Positions 18,593 through 27,046 of a DNA stretch of 64,000 bases are shown piece by piece. The notes beneath the pieces were generated by a model. That model had not been told where the DNA came from and searched no databases. It worked only from the letters and a program-made list of their open reading frames with translations. A program made the translations under genes and the position numbers. Numbering within the stretch: position 1 is the first letter of the stretch; the number at the start of each line of letters is the position of its first letter. The stretch is taken from the NCBI RefSeq assembly GCF_013407925.2, contig NZ_CP060201.1:4573001-4637000 (forward strand). Reading direction: 5' to 3'. The stretch is from Pseudomonas protegens (GTDB taxonomy: Bacteria; Pseudomonadota; Gammaproteobacteria; Pseudomonadales; Pseudomonadaceae).

Positions 18593-19147
18593 ATGCAAAG
18601 CCGTATTGAAATGAACGACTCCAAGCTGCGCTACGGCGCGGTCAGTCGTGGGTTGCACTGGGCCATGGCGCTGGCCTTTGCCTGGATCTATTGCTCGACC
18701 GCCGCCCATTACCTGCTGGAGGATTCGGCACTGGACAAGTTCCTCTGGCCGACCCACAAGCAAGTCGGGCTGCTATTGATGGGGCTGTTGCTGGTGCGGC
18801 TTATCTGGAGCCTGTTGAACCGCCATCGTCGGCCGCCGAGCCTGAACCTGGCCGCGCGTCTGGGGCATGGGCTGCTGTATGTCGGGATGTTCGCCATTCC
18901 GTTTCTCGGGCTGCTGCGCCAGTACGGCTCCGGGCGAGCGTTTTCCGCCTTCGGGCTGCCGGTGATGAGCGGCTTCGAAGGGCCGAAGATCCAGTGGATG
19001 ACCGACCTGGGCAACAGCTTCCATAGCCTGCTGGGCTGGACCTTGCTGGTACTGATCGCCGGTCATGTGGCGGCGGTGATCCTGCATTGCGTCAAAGGCC
19101 AGGGGCATATCCTGCGGCGCATGGCCGGTCGCACGACCTCGGCTTGA
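18593..19147 (+). CDS. Cytochrome b561 family protein
   Basis: The ~184-residue membrane protein has four helices and the haem-binding histidines of the bacterial b561 group (RGLHWAMA near the start, a His in the second helix region WPTHKQVG, and SFHSLLGW plus AGHVAAVILH near the end). Such proteins move electrons between quinones and acceptors such as superoxide. Start choice is uncertain: GTG 18584, ATG 18593 and ATG 18611 are all in frame, and GAGTGG sits best for 18593. It is a single gene followed by a terminator. Confidence 0.88.
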   Translation: MQSRIEMNDSKLRYGAVSRGLHWAMALAFAWIYCSTAAHYLLEDSALDKFLWPTHKQVGLLLMGLLLVRLIWSLLNRHRRPPSLNLAARLGHGLLYVGMFAIPFLGLLRQYGSGRAFSAFGLPVMSGFEGPKIQWMTDLGNSFHSLLGWTLLVLIAGHVAAVILHCVKGQGHILRRMAGRTTSA

Positions 19148-19165
19148 GTGATCGTCCGAGCAGAG

Positions 19166-19203
19166 AAAACCCCGTCTTCGAGAGAAGGGCGGGGTTTTTT
19201 ATT
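19166..19203 (+). terminator. Terminator after the cytochrome b561 gene
   Basis: A GC stem (AAAACCCCG with CGGGGTTTTTT) around a purine-rich loop, followed by a T run, 19 bases after the stop. Confidence 0.9.
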
Positions 19204-19245
19204 TAGAGCGTCTTGGGGGGATTCTGGACGATCTTCAGTGCCAGA

Positions 19246-20127
19246 TCATTTTGTCTGGTTGCTGCTCATGTATCTCTTGAACAGTGATCTTGCGCCATAA
19301 GCTGGCAAGATATTGAAGAGCGCAAAAAAAACTTTAATCGCAATCTGAAAGAAGATCATGTTCAGAATGTCGCTGTTCTTCATCAATCCATAGAAGGCGA
19401 TATAGCAAAACAGAAAGCTGTCGATTATGACCGCGAAGAAGGTGCTCAAGAATATTCGCAGGAACAGAAATCTGGAGTTTGTCAGCTCTTTTATCTTGCA
19501 TAGCAAGTATGAGTTTATGTTTTCAGAAACGAGAAATGAAACAGAGGATGCTACCAGCACGGATGACACTTGAATGATCACATCGTTGTAGGGTGTTTCA
19601 AGCTTCCAACCGGGCATTCCTGGTAGGAAGGTAGAACCATAGAGCAGGATGAAAACCGTGGATGTGCTAGCGAATGCAAAGAAAATGGCTCTTCTGGCCA
19701 GTCGTAGTCCAAAGTTCTCGTTTAGCAAGTCGACGATCAAAAAAGTTATGGAGTAAAGGAAAGTGCCAGGAGTAATGATGATGTCCAGCGACTCCAGATA
19801 AATGGGTTTTGTCGCTGCAATACTGGTGAATATATAGAATGTCACGAGCAGTAAGTTCAGGATGATATAGATCATCCATGAATTCTCATGGCGATCATTC
19901 AGGTCGTATGCGGTCAGCGTGTCTCCCTGTGAATAGAGCTTTCGATACAGATTCTTGATTTCCGTTTTGTTCAGGTTGTCCATTATTTCACTGTTCAATA
20001 CCTCTCTTAGCTTGATTCTGATGACCTTGCCCGTGGCGATGATCATGATCACGGCAAGTTTTTTATTGTTCTCGAAACCCAGAAGTTTGTATTTGCTATT
20101 TTCGATTTCGCTTTCATGGGCCGTCAT
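19246..20127 (-). CDS. YhhQ/VUT-family transporter with an extra N-terminal domain
   Basis: The 293-residue protein has two parts. Residues 1 to about 85 form a soluble, charged domain I cannot name (FENNKKLAVIMIIATGKV..., LYRKLYSQGDTLTAYDLNDR). The rest is a six-helix membrane domain with the VUT/YhhQ signature (ITFLIVDLLNENFGLR, then SEN, then a helix pattern with IIDSFLF). YhhQ imports queuosine precursors (preQ0/preQ1), so this may be a 7-deazapurine transporter. ATG 20127 follows GAGGAG and overlaps the upstream regulator gene by 14 bases. The gene is lower in G+C than its neighbours, suggesting transfer. Confidence 0.75.
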   Translation of the reverse strand: MTAHESEIENSKYKLLGFENNKKLAVIMIIATGKVIRIKLREVLNSEIMDNLNKTEIKNLYRKLYSQGDTLTAYDLNDRHENSWMIYIILNLLLVTFYIFTSIAATKPIYLESLDIIITPGTFLYSITFLIVDLLNENFGLRLARRAIFFAFASTSTVFILLYGSTFLPGMPGWKLETPYNDVIIQVSSVLVASSVSFLVSENINSYLLCKIKELTNSRFLFLRIFLSTFFAVIIDSFLFCYIAFYGLMKNSDILNMIFFQIAIKVFFALFNILPAYGARSLFKRYMSSNQTK

Positions 20128-20716
20128 TGAACCGCTCCTCAATGATATCGCCCACTAGAATCATGCGATCTGAGTCGGAACAAACATCATTCAAGATAAG
20201 CAGCTTGCCTGTCAGTTTGTCGTAAACCAGTTTCTCTTTGTCGTCACTCGATGAGCCCTTTTGTACGATCAATAGATCGCCGGGTTCATTCATGCCATCG
20301 ATCTCGCTCTCCAACAGCACCGCTATCAAGTTGTGGGAAGCACCGAAGTAGTAAGTCAGCGGATAGAGTATCGCCAACTCTCCAATTCGTTTGTCCATGT
20401 TGGCGATCAGCAGGCTCTCCTTGATGATCGGAACGGCCGCAGGGTTCATGTTGCCTTGAGGGGAAATGCTGCTCTCGATGATCTCCTTTTCTTCAAAGTC
20501 GACAGTCTCTATTTCTTCGTAGGAGACGCCGAAAAAGTCGGAGATTTTTCGAATGGTGGACTGCTGTACGTTGGTGACCTTGCCTTCCAGAATGTTGTAG
20601 ATGGTCGTTCTGGTCAGGCCACTGGCATTGCACAAAGACAGTTGTGTCTCACCACGGCTTTTGATCAGGTACTTGATGTTGCTTTTTAAATGCTCGGTTC
20701 TTTCTCTCTTGTGCAT
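20114..20716 (-). CDS. XRE-family regulator with S24-like C-terminal domain
   Basis: The 200-residue protein starts with a Cro/CI helix-turn-helix (about 12-68: TQLSLCNASGLTRTTIYNILEGK) and ends with a beta-rich domain resembling the LexA/CI S24 fold (ALLESE-like LLESEIDGMNEPGDLLIVQKG at about 132-152). I do not see a clear Ser-Lys self-cleavage dyad. It overlaps the YhhQ-like gene, so the two form an operon in which it probably regulates the transporter. Base composition is A+T-richer than the surrounding chromosome. Confidence 0.82.
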   Translation of the reverse strand: MHKRERTEHLKSNIKYLIKSRGETQLSLCNASGLTRTTIYNILEGKVTNVQQSTIRKISDFFGVSYEEIETVDFEEKEIIESSISPQGNMNPAAVPIIKESLLIANMDKRIGELAILYPLTYYFGASHNLIAVLLESEIDGMNEPGDLLIVQKGSSSDDKEKLVYDKLTGKLLILNDVCSDSDRMILVGDIIEERFNDGP

Positions 20717-21188
20717 CTGATACTCACCACTTCCTTTTGGCCGTAACCCATTGAATCTTCAACAGTGACAGAGCCGTATCAGGCATCCAGTCACCCGACG
20801 CCGAGGCGAGATAGGCCAGATTGCCGCCTCCATCCCGGGACATTTCGCTGTCGATTTACTAAGTGATCAAGTTCTCCGACAGGTGCTGGATCAGCGTCAC
20901 TGAGGAAAAATTGTCGCATGCGCCGACCATGACAATACAGTCCCGTAGGCTTGGCGTCATGGCGCCCGACAGTGAAGGTTCTCGGTAATGCATGGCCGAG
21001 GCTGCCCTTCCTTGATAAGAAAAGCATCATTTAATTTGGAAAATGTTTAATTCTTTGATTAATTTTGTTGCGCCTTATAGAGTCTGACGCCGAGGCTTGG
21101 ATAAGCCCGATGCAGGCAAACGAACGTGATATCCAGGAAGCGTGCTGTCGTTCGTGGCGCGCAACACTCAAGGAAGGGACACAGAACA
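20717..21188. other. Gene-poor stretch between the XRE regulator and the SHMT-like gene
   Basis: The 472 bases hold no gene I can support. An open frame of 79 codons on the minus strand (20791-21030) has no ribosome site or family likeness and could be a decayed coding remnant. The last ~170 bases are A+T-rich around 21020-21065 and probably carry promoters for one or both flanking transcripts, which diverge here. Confidence 0.4.
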
Positions 21189-22544
21189 ATGGCAGCTGAC
21201 ACTGAACCACTCAGGACCCAGGCCGACCTGCTGCGACGCGGTTTGGCCGATCTGCGAACCGAAGATGCCGAGCTGGCAAACATCCTCGATGCGGAAGTCA
21301 CGCGTCAACATCACACGCTGTCGTTGGTTTCATCCTCCTGTGCCGCCGGCCCGCGGACCTTGGCCGCTTCGGCCTCGGCCCTGGTCAACGTCACTCTGGA
21401 AGGCACCCTTGGCCGGCGTCATCACCCCGGGTGCGGGAACGCCGACCGGGTCGAGTCGCTGGCGATTCGGCGGGCCCAAACACTGTTCGGTGCGCAATAC
21501 GCCAGTGTGCAATCGCATTCGGCCTCCAGTGCCGTTTACCAGGTGCTCACGGCCCTGGCCGAGCCCGGGGATACGATTCTCGGCATGGCCCTCGACCACG
21601 GTGGGCAGCTGACTCACGGCAGTGCGCTGGCTTTCACGGAGGCCCATTACAAGGCCATCCGCTACGGCACCACGTCCCTGGGCAACATCGATTACCAAGA
21701 AGTACGGCAACTGGCGTTGGCCCATCGTCCGCGGATCATCCTCTGTGGTGCGACGGCCTACTCACGAGTTCTGGATTTCCAGCGTTTGCGGGCCATCGCC
21801 GATGAAGCCGGGGCGCTGCTGCTGGCGGACATTTCGCACATCGCCGGGCTGGTGGCCACCGGGCGCCACCCGAGCCCGATCGACGCGGCGCACGTGACCA
21901 TCACCTGCACCCACAGGCAACTCGGAGGGCCTCGTTCAGGGCTGATTCTTTCCGGACGGGACGCCGACACCAAGGTGCCCGGGCTGCGCTCGACCTTGCG
22001 CCGCATCCTCGATCAGGCGGTTTTCCCGGGCATGCAGGGAGCGCCCATGGTGAACATGATCGCCGCCAAGGCGGCCGCCCTGGGGCATGCCATGTCTCCC
22101 CAGTTCGATGCCTACATGGGGCGGGTTCGCGACGCGGCGGATGAAATGGCCAGCGCGTTCATGGCTCGGGACTACGAGGTCGTGGGCGGGGGCACGGAGA
22201 ACCATTCGATTCTGTTGCGGTTGCGGGGCGGCATCACCGGGGCCATCGCCGAGTCGGCGCTGGAAGCCTGCGGCATCATCGTCAACAAACTGCGCGCTCG
22301 GGGGGAAACCCGCTCGTCCTTTGTCGGCAATGGGCTGTGCATCGGCAGCGGCTCCGTCGCCCAGCGTGGCCTCGATCCCCAAGGCTGTCGCCAGGTCGTC
22401 GATCTGGTGTGCCGGATACTGGACAAAGTGACGCCCCTTGGCGAGCAGAGGTACCAGCTGGATCCCGTGCTGCAGGAGCAGTTCCGTCTGGAGGTGGAGG
22501 CTTTGTGCTTGAGGTATCCGATTGCGGATTACCGGGATAGCTGA
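21189..22544 (+). CDS. Serine hydroxymethyltransferase homologue lacking the PLP lysine
   Basis: The 451-residue product aligns along its length with GlyA: Glu71, His137 (GMALDHGGQLTHG), Asp214 and His217 (DISHIAGL) are kept. However, the Schiff-base lysine is Arg243 (CTHRQLGGPRSG where GlyA has THKTLRGPRGG). The substrate-carboxylate arginine (E. coli Arg363) is Cys384, Tyr55 is Thr69, and Tyr64-Tyr65 are His78-His79. Normal PLP-dependent SHMT chemistry is therefore unlikely. No frameshift is present and codon use is normal, so it is a maintained gene. ATG 21189 is the best start, with AAGGAAGGG somewhat far upstream. It is a single gene with its own terminator. Confidence 0.85.
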   Translation: MAADTEPLRTQADLLRRGLADLRTEDAELANILDAEVTRQHHTLSLVSSSCAAGPRTLAASASALVNVTLEGTLGRRHHPGCGNADRVESLAIRRAQTLFGAQYASVQSHSASSAVYQVLTALAEPGDTILGMALDHGGQLTHGSALAFTEAHYKAIRYGTTSLGNIDYQEVRQLALAHRPRIILCGATAYSRVLDFQRLRAIADEAGALLLADISHIAGLVATGRHPSPIDAAHVTITCTHRQLGGPRSGLILSGRDADTKVPGLRSTLRRILDQAVFPGMQGAPMVNMIAAKAAALGHAMSPQFDAYMGRVRDAADEMASAFMARDYEVVGGGTENHSILLRLRGGITGAIAESALEACGIIVNKLRARGETRSSFVGNGLCIGSGSVAQRGLDPQGCRQVVDLVCRILDKVTPLGEQRYQLDPVLQEQFRLEVEALCLRYPIADYRDS

Positions 22545-22553
22545 GGAGCAGGC

Positions 22554-22588
22554 CAAGCCCCGACTTCGCTGTGAAGTACGGGGCTTTT
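22554..22588 (+). terminator. Terminator after the SHMT-like gene
   Basis: A long stem (AAGCCCCG-ACTTC with GAAGT-ACGGGGCTT) with a T run, nine bases after the stop. Confidence 0.9.
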
Positions 22589-22606
22589 TCTTGGCGGCTG
22601 GGGGAG

Positions 22607-22633
22607 GCTTCGCGAGCAAGCTCGCTCCTACAG
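22607..22633. repeat. REP-type palindrome
   Basis: The core GCGAGCAAGCTCGC followed by TCCTACAG is the common intergenic REP sequence of fluorescent pseudomonads. The same core is present as a pair at 49927-50029. Confidence 0.75.
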
Positions 22634-22640
22634 GGCCGGG

Positions 22641-23342
22641 TTACAGCTGTTGTTGCGCGCTGTAGCCTTCGAATGCGGTCTGTTGCTGGATCGCGGTGAT
22701 GATGTTCTTGCGGGTCGCTTGCTGCTCGTTGCCGTTCTTGTCGAGGAACATTTCGCTTTCCAGTTCCGCCTCATCGCCTTCGCCGACAAAGCTGAAACCG
22801 AGGAATTCGAAGGCTTCACGGTCGACGTTGGCCTTGGAGCGCGGGCGCATCGGCAGGGTGACGCTGATGCCGTCCTTGCTGATGGCGAACACTTCCATTT
22901 CCTTCTTCGGCCGCGCCTTGCTCTTGCCACCGCTGGGGTTGCTGATGGCCTGGTGCGTCTGGTTCAGCACTTTCAGGGCCAGGCCGTAGACCAGTTCCTG
23001 GAAGTCCGGGTCGTCCTTGTAGCTGGAGAGAATCCGGCTGATGGGGAATTTCTTGCTCAGGTCTTCCAGGGCGGCCAGGTCGGCGGCCTCGGCGTCTTTG
23101 AGTTGCTTGAGCTGGCCCATGAGTTCATAGGCGGTGTCGTCGTCAAAGCGGTCGTGGGCCTGGCGAATCGCAGCACGCAGTTCGCGAATCTGGTCACTTT
23201 CTTTCGAGCTGTGGAAGGCGTCGAGCACCATCTCGCTGATGGTCTTGGCCTGGGACACGTGCTGGGAAAGATGAATGGCGTTTTCGTATTCGGCCTTGTT
23301 GGACAGGGCGATCACGGATTCTTCGGTGTTGGAATCAGGCAT
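22641..23342 (-). CDS. Conserved hypothetical protein, acidic, coiled-coil rich
   Basis: The 233-residue soluble protein has a helical N-terminal two thirds with heptad-like stretches (about 20-105, ELRAAIRQAHDRFDDDTAYELMGQLKQL) and a C-terminal segment with a short beta pattern (MEVFAISKDGISVTLPM). There is no signal peptide and no motif I can name. The frame is clean and codon use matches core genes, so it is a real gene. It stands alone between the REP element and a membrane-protein gene. Confidence 0.75.
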   Translation of the reverse strand: MPDSNTEESVIALSNKAEYENAIHLSQHVSQAKTISEMVLDAFHSSKESDQIRELRAAIRQAHDRFDDDTAYELMGQLKQLKDAEAADLAALEDLSKKFPISRILSSYKDDPDFQELVYGLALKVLNQTHQAISNPSGGKSKARPKKEMEVFAISKDGISVTLPMRPRSKANVDREAFEFLGFSFVGEGDEAELESEMFLDKNGNEQQATRKNIITAIQQQTAFEGYSAQQQL

Positions 23343-23532
23343 TGAACATCCACTACTTGGTTTAACAGGTTTGAGGCGCGAAAGGCCCGGGGGGCATTTT
23401 CGGGGGCGCCTAATCTATTGGACCCGGCCCCTAATGTCACGGACCAAGCGACCCGCCCAACAGGACGGTCCCTACAGACCGGTTTGCACAGCGAAGATTC
23501 CCCAGTGCTCGAAGGGCATGGCCGCGCGGCTT

Positions 23533-24030
23533 TCAGGCGTTGAGCCGCGGTTGCCGGAAGTTGCGGTACAGCTTGAGTGCTCGCCCGCAGAACAGACCAA
23601 CGGTAAAGCCTGCGGCGGCGCCACTGATAGCGAGCATCTGCACGCTGGCGGCCTGTTCGGGGTGCACGGCGGTTTGATAGCCGATCCAGTATTTCACCGC
23701 GAAGAACAGCAGCGAGATGGCGAGGATCTTCACGGTGCCGGGCACCAGGATCGCCTCGCCGCCGGACTCCAGTAGCACGCCGGCGCTGGAGAACAACAGC
23801 ATCGCTAGCAGGCTGCCGAGTGTCGCGCCGCTGGCCCAGGCGCCCAGCGCCAGCAATGGATGCTCACCAAGGTTCACCGAACACAGCGACCAGACCAGCA
23901 GGATCGCCGGTGTCAGCAGCAGCGAACGGCGGCTCTCGCGAGTGGTGGCGAGGGCGCGCAGGCCGTAGTAGCCGATCAGGGCGAAGACCGCATACACCCA
24001 CATGGGGGTGCCTTGAAGGATATCGAGCAT
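23533..24030 (-). CDS. Small multi-pass membrane protein, DUF6622-like
   Basis: The 165-residue product has four or five hydrophobic helices, beginning MLDILQGTPMWVYAVFALIGYYGLRAL, a start seen in the DUF6622 group. Function is unknown. ATG 24030 was chosen because it begins the conserved part; the longer frame from 24069 adds 13 unsupported residues. It is transcribed in the same direction as its neighbours with gaps above 100 bases. Confidence 0.7.
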   Translation of the reverse strand: MLDILQGTPMWVYAVFALIGYYGLRALATTRESRRSLLLTPAILLVWSLCSVNLGEHPLLALGAWASGATLGSLLAMLLFSSAGVLLESGGEAILVPGTVKILAISLLFFAVKYWIGYQTAVHPEQAASVQMLAISGAAAGFTVGLFCGRALKLYRNFRQPRLNA

Positions 24031-24157
24031 CTGTAGCGTCCTTGCTTCAGCGGAAAATGAGCGATCCATGGTGCGCTTTGTACCCGCCCACGTGAAGCCT
24101 CAACCCTCTGCACAGCTCACCGCAGCCGCTTGCGGCTGAAAACTTGCTGCTCCAAGC

Positions 24158-25084
24158 TCAGCGCACCTGCGTATCGCTGACCCCAGCCTCCAGTTCCTGG
24201 CGCAGATCGCTGCCCCGACGGGCGATGAACACCAATTGCGCGGCATGCTCGGTGGGCTGGTCGGCGGCCAGGGTGAACTGACTGCGGTTGCCCACATGCT
24301 GCAACCAGTAGGGTTGTTCATTGCCCTCCAGGCGCACCAGGCCCTTGAGGCGCAGCAGGTCGGCGGGCAGGCGCGCCAGCCAGTCGCGCAGGGCCTTGGG
24401 CTGCAGCGGTCGCGAGCTTTTCCACACCCAGCTTTCGAACAGTTCGTCGTGGGCCTGGGGCAGGGCCTTGAACAGCACTTCGGTGGAGCGCACCGGCGGC
24501 GCCAGCAGCAGCTCGGGGGGCAGTTCGGCCTGCACCGTGTCGAACACCGGGGCACGATGGCCGAGGCTGGCGCGAATGCTCTGCAACTGCTCGGCGCTCA
24601 CCAGGTCGGCCTTGTTCAGCAGCACCCAGTCGGCGCAGGCCACCTGGGCCCGGGATAGCCGGGCCATTTCCCCTTCCAGGTCCTGGTAGCCGCTGGCGTC
24701 CACCAGGGTGATCACCGCGTCCAGGTGCAGGCGGTTGCGCAGTTGCGGGTAGCCGATGGTCTGCACGATGCGCTGCGGATCGGAGACGCCGCTGCACTCG
24801 ATGACGATCCGCTCCAGGGCCGGGCGCAGCTTGGACAGGCTCACCAGTTGCGCCAGCAGGTCCTCCTGCACGGTGCAGCAGATGCAGCCGTTCTGCAGGC
24901 TGTACACCGCGTCGGTAACCTCGGCAATGATCGCCGCATCGATGTTCAGTTCGCCGAAGTCGTTGACGATCACCGCCAGTCGGCCGCTGTCGGCGCGCTG
25001 CACCATGCGGTTGAGCAGGGTGGTCTTGCCGGCGCCAAGAAAGCCTGCAACCACGGTGACCGGAATGCTCGGGGTGCTGTTCAT
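24158..25084 (-). CDS. COG0523 (CobW/YjiA/ZagA-type) GTPase
   Basis: The 308-residue protein has Walker A GFLGAGKTTLL at 14-24, the COG0523 metal motif GCICC (Cys67, Cys69, Cys70), and NKAD for guanine recognition. A C-terminal CobW domain follows. Members of this family act as GTP-driven metallochaperones, often for zinc. Its ATG overlaps the stop of the upstream amidohydrolase gene (ATGA), so the two are translationally coupled, which suggests a client relationship with that metalloenzyme. Confidence 0.92.
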   Translation of the reverse strand: MNSTPSIPVTVVAGFLGAGKTTLLNRMVQRADSGRLAVIVNDFGELNIDAAIIAEVTDAVYSLQNGCICCTVQEDLLAQLVSLSKLRPALERIVIECSGVSDPQRIVQTIGYPQLRNRLHLDAVITLVDASGYQDLEGEMARLSRAQVACADWVLLNKADLVSAEQLQSIRASLGHRAPVFDTVQAELPPELLLAPPVRSTEVLFKALPQAHDELFESWVWKSSRPLQPKALRDWLARLPADLLRLKGLVRLEGNEQPYWLQHVGNRSQFTLAADQPTEHAAQLVFIARRGSDLRQELEAGVSDTQVR

Positions 25085-26829
25085 TGTTCCTTGCCCTCGA
25101 TCACCGGCGGCAGGCCTTCCCACACCGCTTGCATTGGCGTGTCGCTGAAGGTGCCCTGGCGGTCGTAGACCAGTTGCCCTTCGACGAAGGTCAGTTGTAC
25201 CTGGGTGTGGTGGATGTAGTTGCGCGCGCCCTGGGCAAACAGGTCGCGGTCGAGGACGATCAGGTCCGCCGACTTGCCGGCCTCCAGGCTGCCGGTCAGG
25301 TGTTCCAGGCCCATGGCGTGGGCGCCGTTGAGGGTCGCCACTTGCAGGGCCTGTTCCAGGCTGATGGGGTCGCCGAAGGTGTCGGGTTCCTGGTTCCACG
25401 GGTTCTGCCGGGTGACCATGGTTTCCAGGGCCAGCCACGGGTCGATCGAGGCCACCGGCCAGTCGGTGCCGAACACCGCGATGCCACCGGCCGCCAGCAC
25501 GCCCTTGAAGTCATAGATGCGCTTGAGGCGTTCCTGGCCATAGCCGGAGCGCGCGCCACTGGCGAAGGGCGTCGGGTACCAGGCCGCCGGGGAGAACTCG
25601 GCAATCACGTCCAGGCTCTGGAAGCGCTTGAGGTTGCCCGGGTGCAGCAGGGTGCTGTGGGCGCATTGGTGGCGGATGCCACTGTTGCCGTTGCGCCGCC
25701 GGGCTTCGGCCACGGCGTCGAGGAACACGTCGGAGGCGCCGTCGCCGGTGCAGTGGGCGATCACCCGCAGACCGCGCTTGTCCATGTCCACCACCATGTC
25801 GGTGATGTGTTCCGGGGTCAGGTTGAGCTTGCCGCGCCAGCTCGACTCTTCCGGCCAGGGGGTCAGCAGGTAGGACGACTTGGGCTCCACGGTGCCGTCG
25901 AAGTGGAACTTCACCGCGTTGGCATTCAGGCGCGCGCTGCGATAGAAATGCCGCTCGCCGCTGAGCAGCTCCCAGCGCCGACGCACCGGGAAGATATCGT
26001 CCTGCCAACTGATGGCCGCCTCCACCCGCAGGGTCAGCTCACCGGCATCGTCCAGTTCCTTGAGGGCTTGCAGGCGGTTCTCGCAGACGTGCACGTACTT
26101 GGTGGCGGTGACCCCGCGAGAGGTCTGGAAGTGCACGCCATCGCGATAGGCACGGCGCAGCACCGACACCGGAGTCGGCGGCATGGCGGCGTGGATCAGG
26201 GCGTAGGCACCGTCGATCAGCAGGCCGTTGGGCTCGCCGGTCAGTTCATCGCGCTCCAGATAGCCGTTGCGCGGATCGCTGGTGTGGCGGTCGATACCGG
26301 CCAGTTCCAGGGCTTTGGAGTTGACCATCATGGTGCCCCACATGCGGTCCAGCAGGGCTACCGGACGGTCCGGCATGACGCTGTCGAGCCACTCGCGGCC
26401 CGGCGTCAGGCCGGCTTCGCGGAAGGTGTAGCGCACCCAGTACTGGCCGTAGATCCAGCCGTCGCCGGGGTGACTGTCGGCGTAGGCATGAATCGCCGCC
26501 GCCAGTTGCTCGGGAGTCGGGTCCTCGATGCCCACGTCCAGGTCGTCGGCGTAGCGCGGCGCCAGGGCCAGGTCCGGGTGGGTGTGCATGTCGTGCAGGC
26601 CGGGCATGCAGAAGGCCCCGTCCAGATCGTGTTGGCGGGTGTTGGGCCCGATCAGCGAGGCCAGGGAGGCGAGGCTGCCCACCGCGATCAGCTTGCCCTG
26701 GCGGATGGCCACGGCGTCGGCCCAGGGCTGGGCCGGGTCGAGGGTGTACATCCGGCCGTTGTGCAGCACCAGTTCGGCGTATTGATCGACGGCGCTATGG
26801 GTGGAGTTGAATTGGTCGGAAGCGGTCAC
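25081..26829 (-). CDS. YtcJ/AepA-like amidohydrolase
   Basis: The 582-residue protein is an amidohydrolase of the COG1574 group. It has the metal-binding HxH at His82/His84 (LHDMHTHPD), a further His/Asp set in VIAHCTGDGASD and FGTDWPVASIDP, and the C-terminal composite beta-sandwich (GKSADLIVLDRDLFA). The substrate is unknown; related proteins hydrolyse amides and carbamates. There is no signal peptide. It is coupled to the COG0523 GTPase and follows the aruH-like gene after a REP pair. Confidence 0.88.
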   Translation of the reverse strand: MTASDQFNSTHSAVDQYAELVLHNGRMYTLDPAQPWADAVAIRQGKLIAVGSLASLASLIGPNTRQHDLDGAFCMPGLHDMHTHPDLALAPRYADDLDVGIEDPTPEQLAAAIHAYADSHPGDGWIYGQYWVRYTFREAGLTPGREWLDSVMPDRPVALLDRMWGTMMVNSKALELAGIDRHTSDPRNGYLERDELTGEPNGLLIDGAYALIHAAMPPTPVSVLRRAYRDGVHFQTSRGVTATKYVHVCENRLQALKELDDAGELTLRVEAAISWQDDIFPVRRRWELLSGERHFYRSARLNANAVKFHFDGTVEPKSSYLLTPWPEESSWRGKLNLTPEHITDMVVDMDKRGLRVIAHCTGDGASDVFLDAVAEARRRNGNSGIRHQCAHSTLLHPGNLKRFQSLDVIAEFSPAAWYPTPFASGARSGYGQERLKRIYDFKGVLAAGGIAVFGTDWPVASIDPWLALETMVTRQNPWNQEPDTFGDPISLEQALQVATLNGAHAMGLEHLTGSLEAGKSADLIVLDRDLFAQGARNYIHHTQVQLTFVEGQLVYDRQGTFSDTPMQAVWEGLPPVIEGKEQ

Positions 26830-26918
26830 GGGGTCAACCTCTCAAGCAGGGGAGCCCTTCAAAGGTGGGCAGAAAAGTGGGCGACAAGCTCAGTTGCATT
26901 CTTGTTGTGCGGGCTACT

Positions 26919-27032
26919 GTGGCGAGGGAGCTTGCTCCCGCTGGGTGGCGTAGCCACCCCAATGGCCGCGACCGCGATGGCCAGGCCTTTACGACTGCTT
27001 CGCAGCCGAACGGGAGCAAGCTCCCTCACCAC
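26919..27032. repeat. Inverted REP pair (REPIN-like)
   Basis: GGCGAGGGAGCTTGCTCCCG at the left and GGGAGCAAGCTCCCTCACC at the right are inverted copies about 70 bases apart, with a GTGGCGTAGCCACC stem between them. They fill the gap between the aruH-like gene and the amidohydrolase gene. Confidence 0.8.
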
Positions 27033-27046
27033 AATCGGGCTGTTGT

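Noticed and set aside
20791..21030. 79-codon minus-strand frame
   Set aside because: No ribosome site, no coherent protein pattern; could be a remnant but cannot be supported as a gene.
21189..22544. Calling the SHMT-like gene glyA
   Set aside because: The catalytic lysine and other key residues are missing, so the name would imply an activity the sequence does not support.
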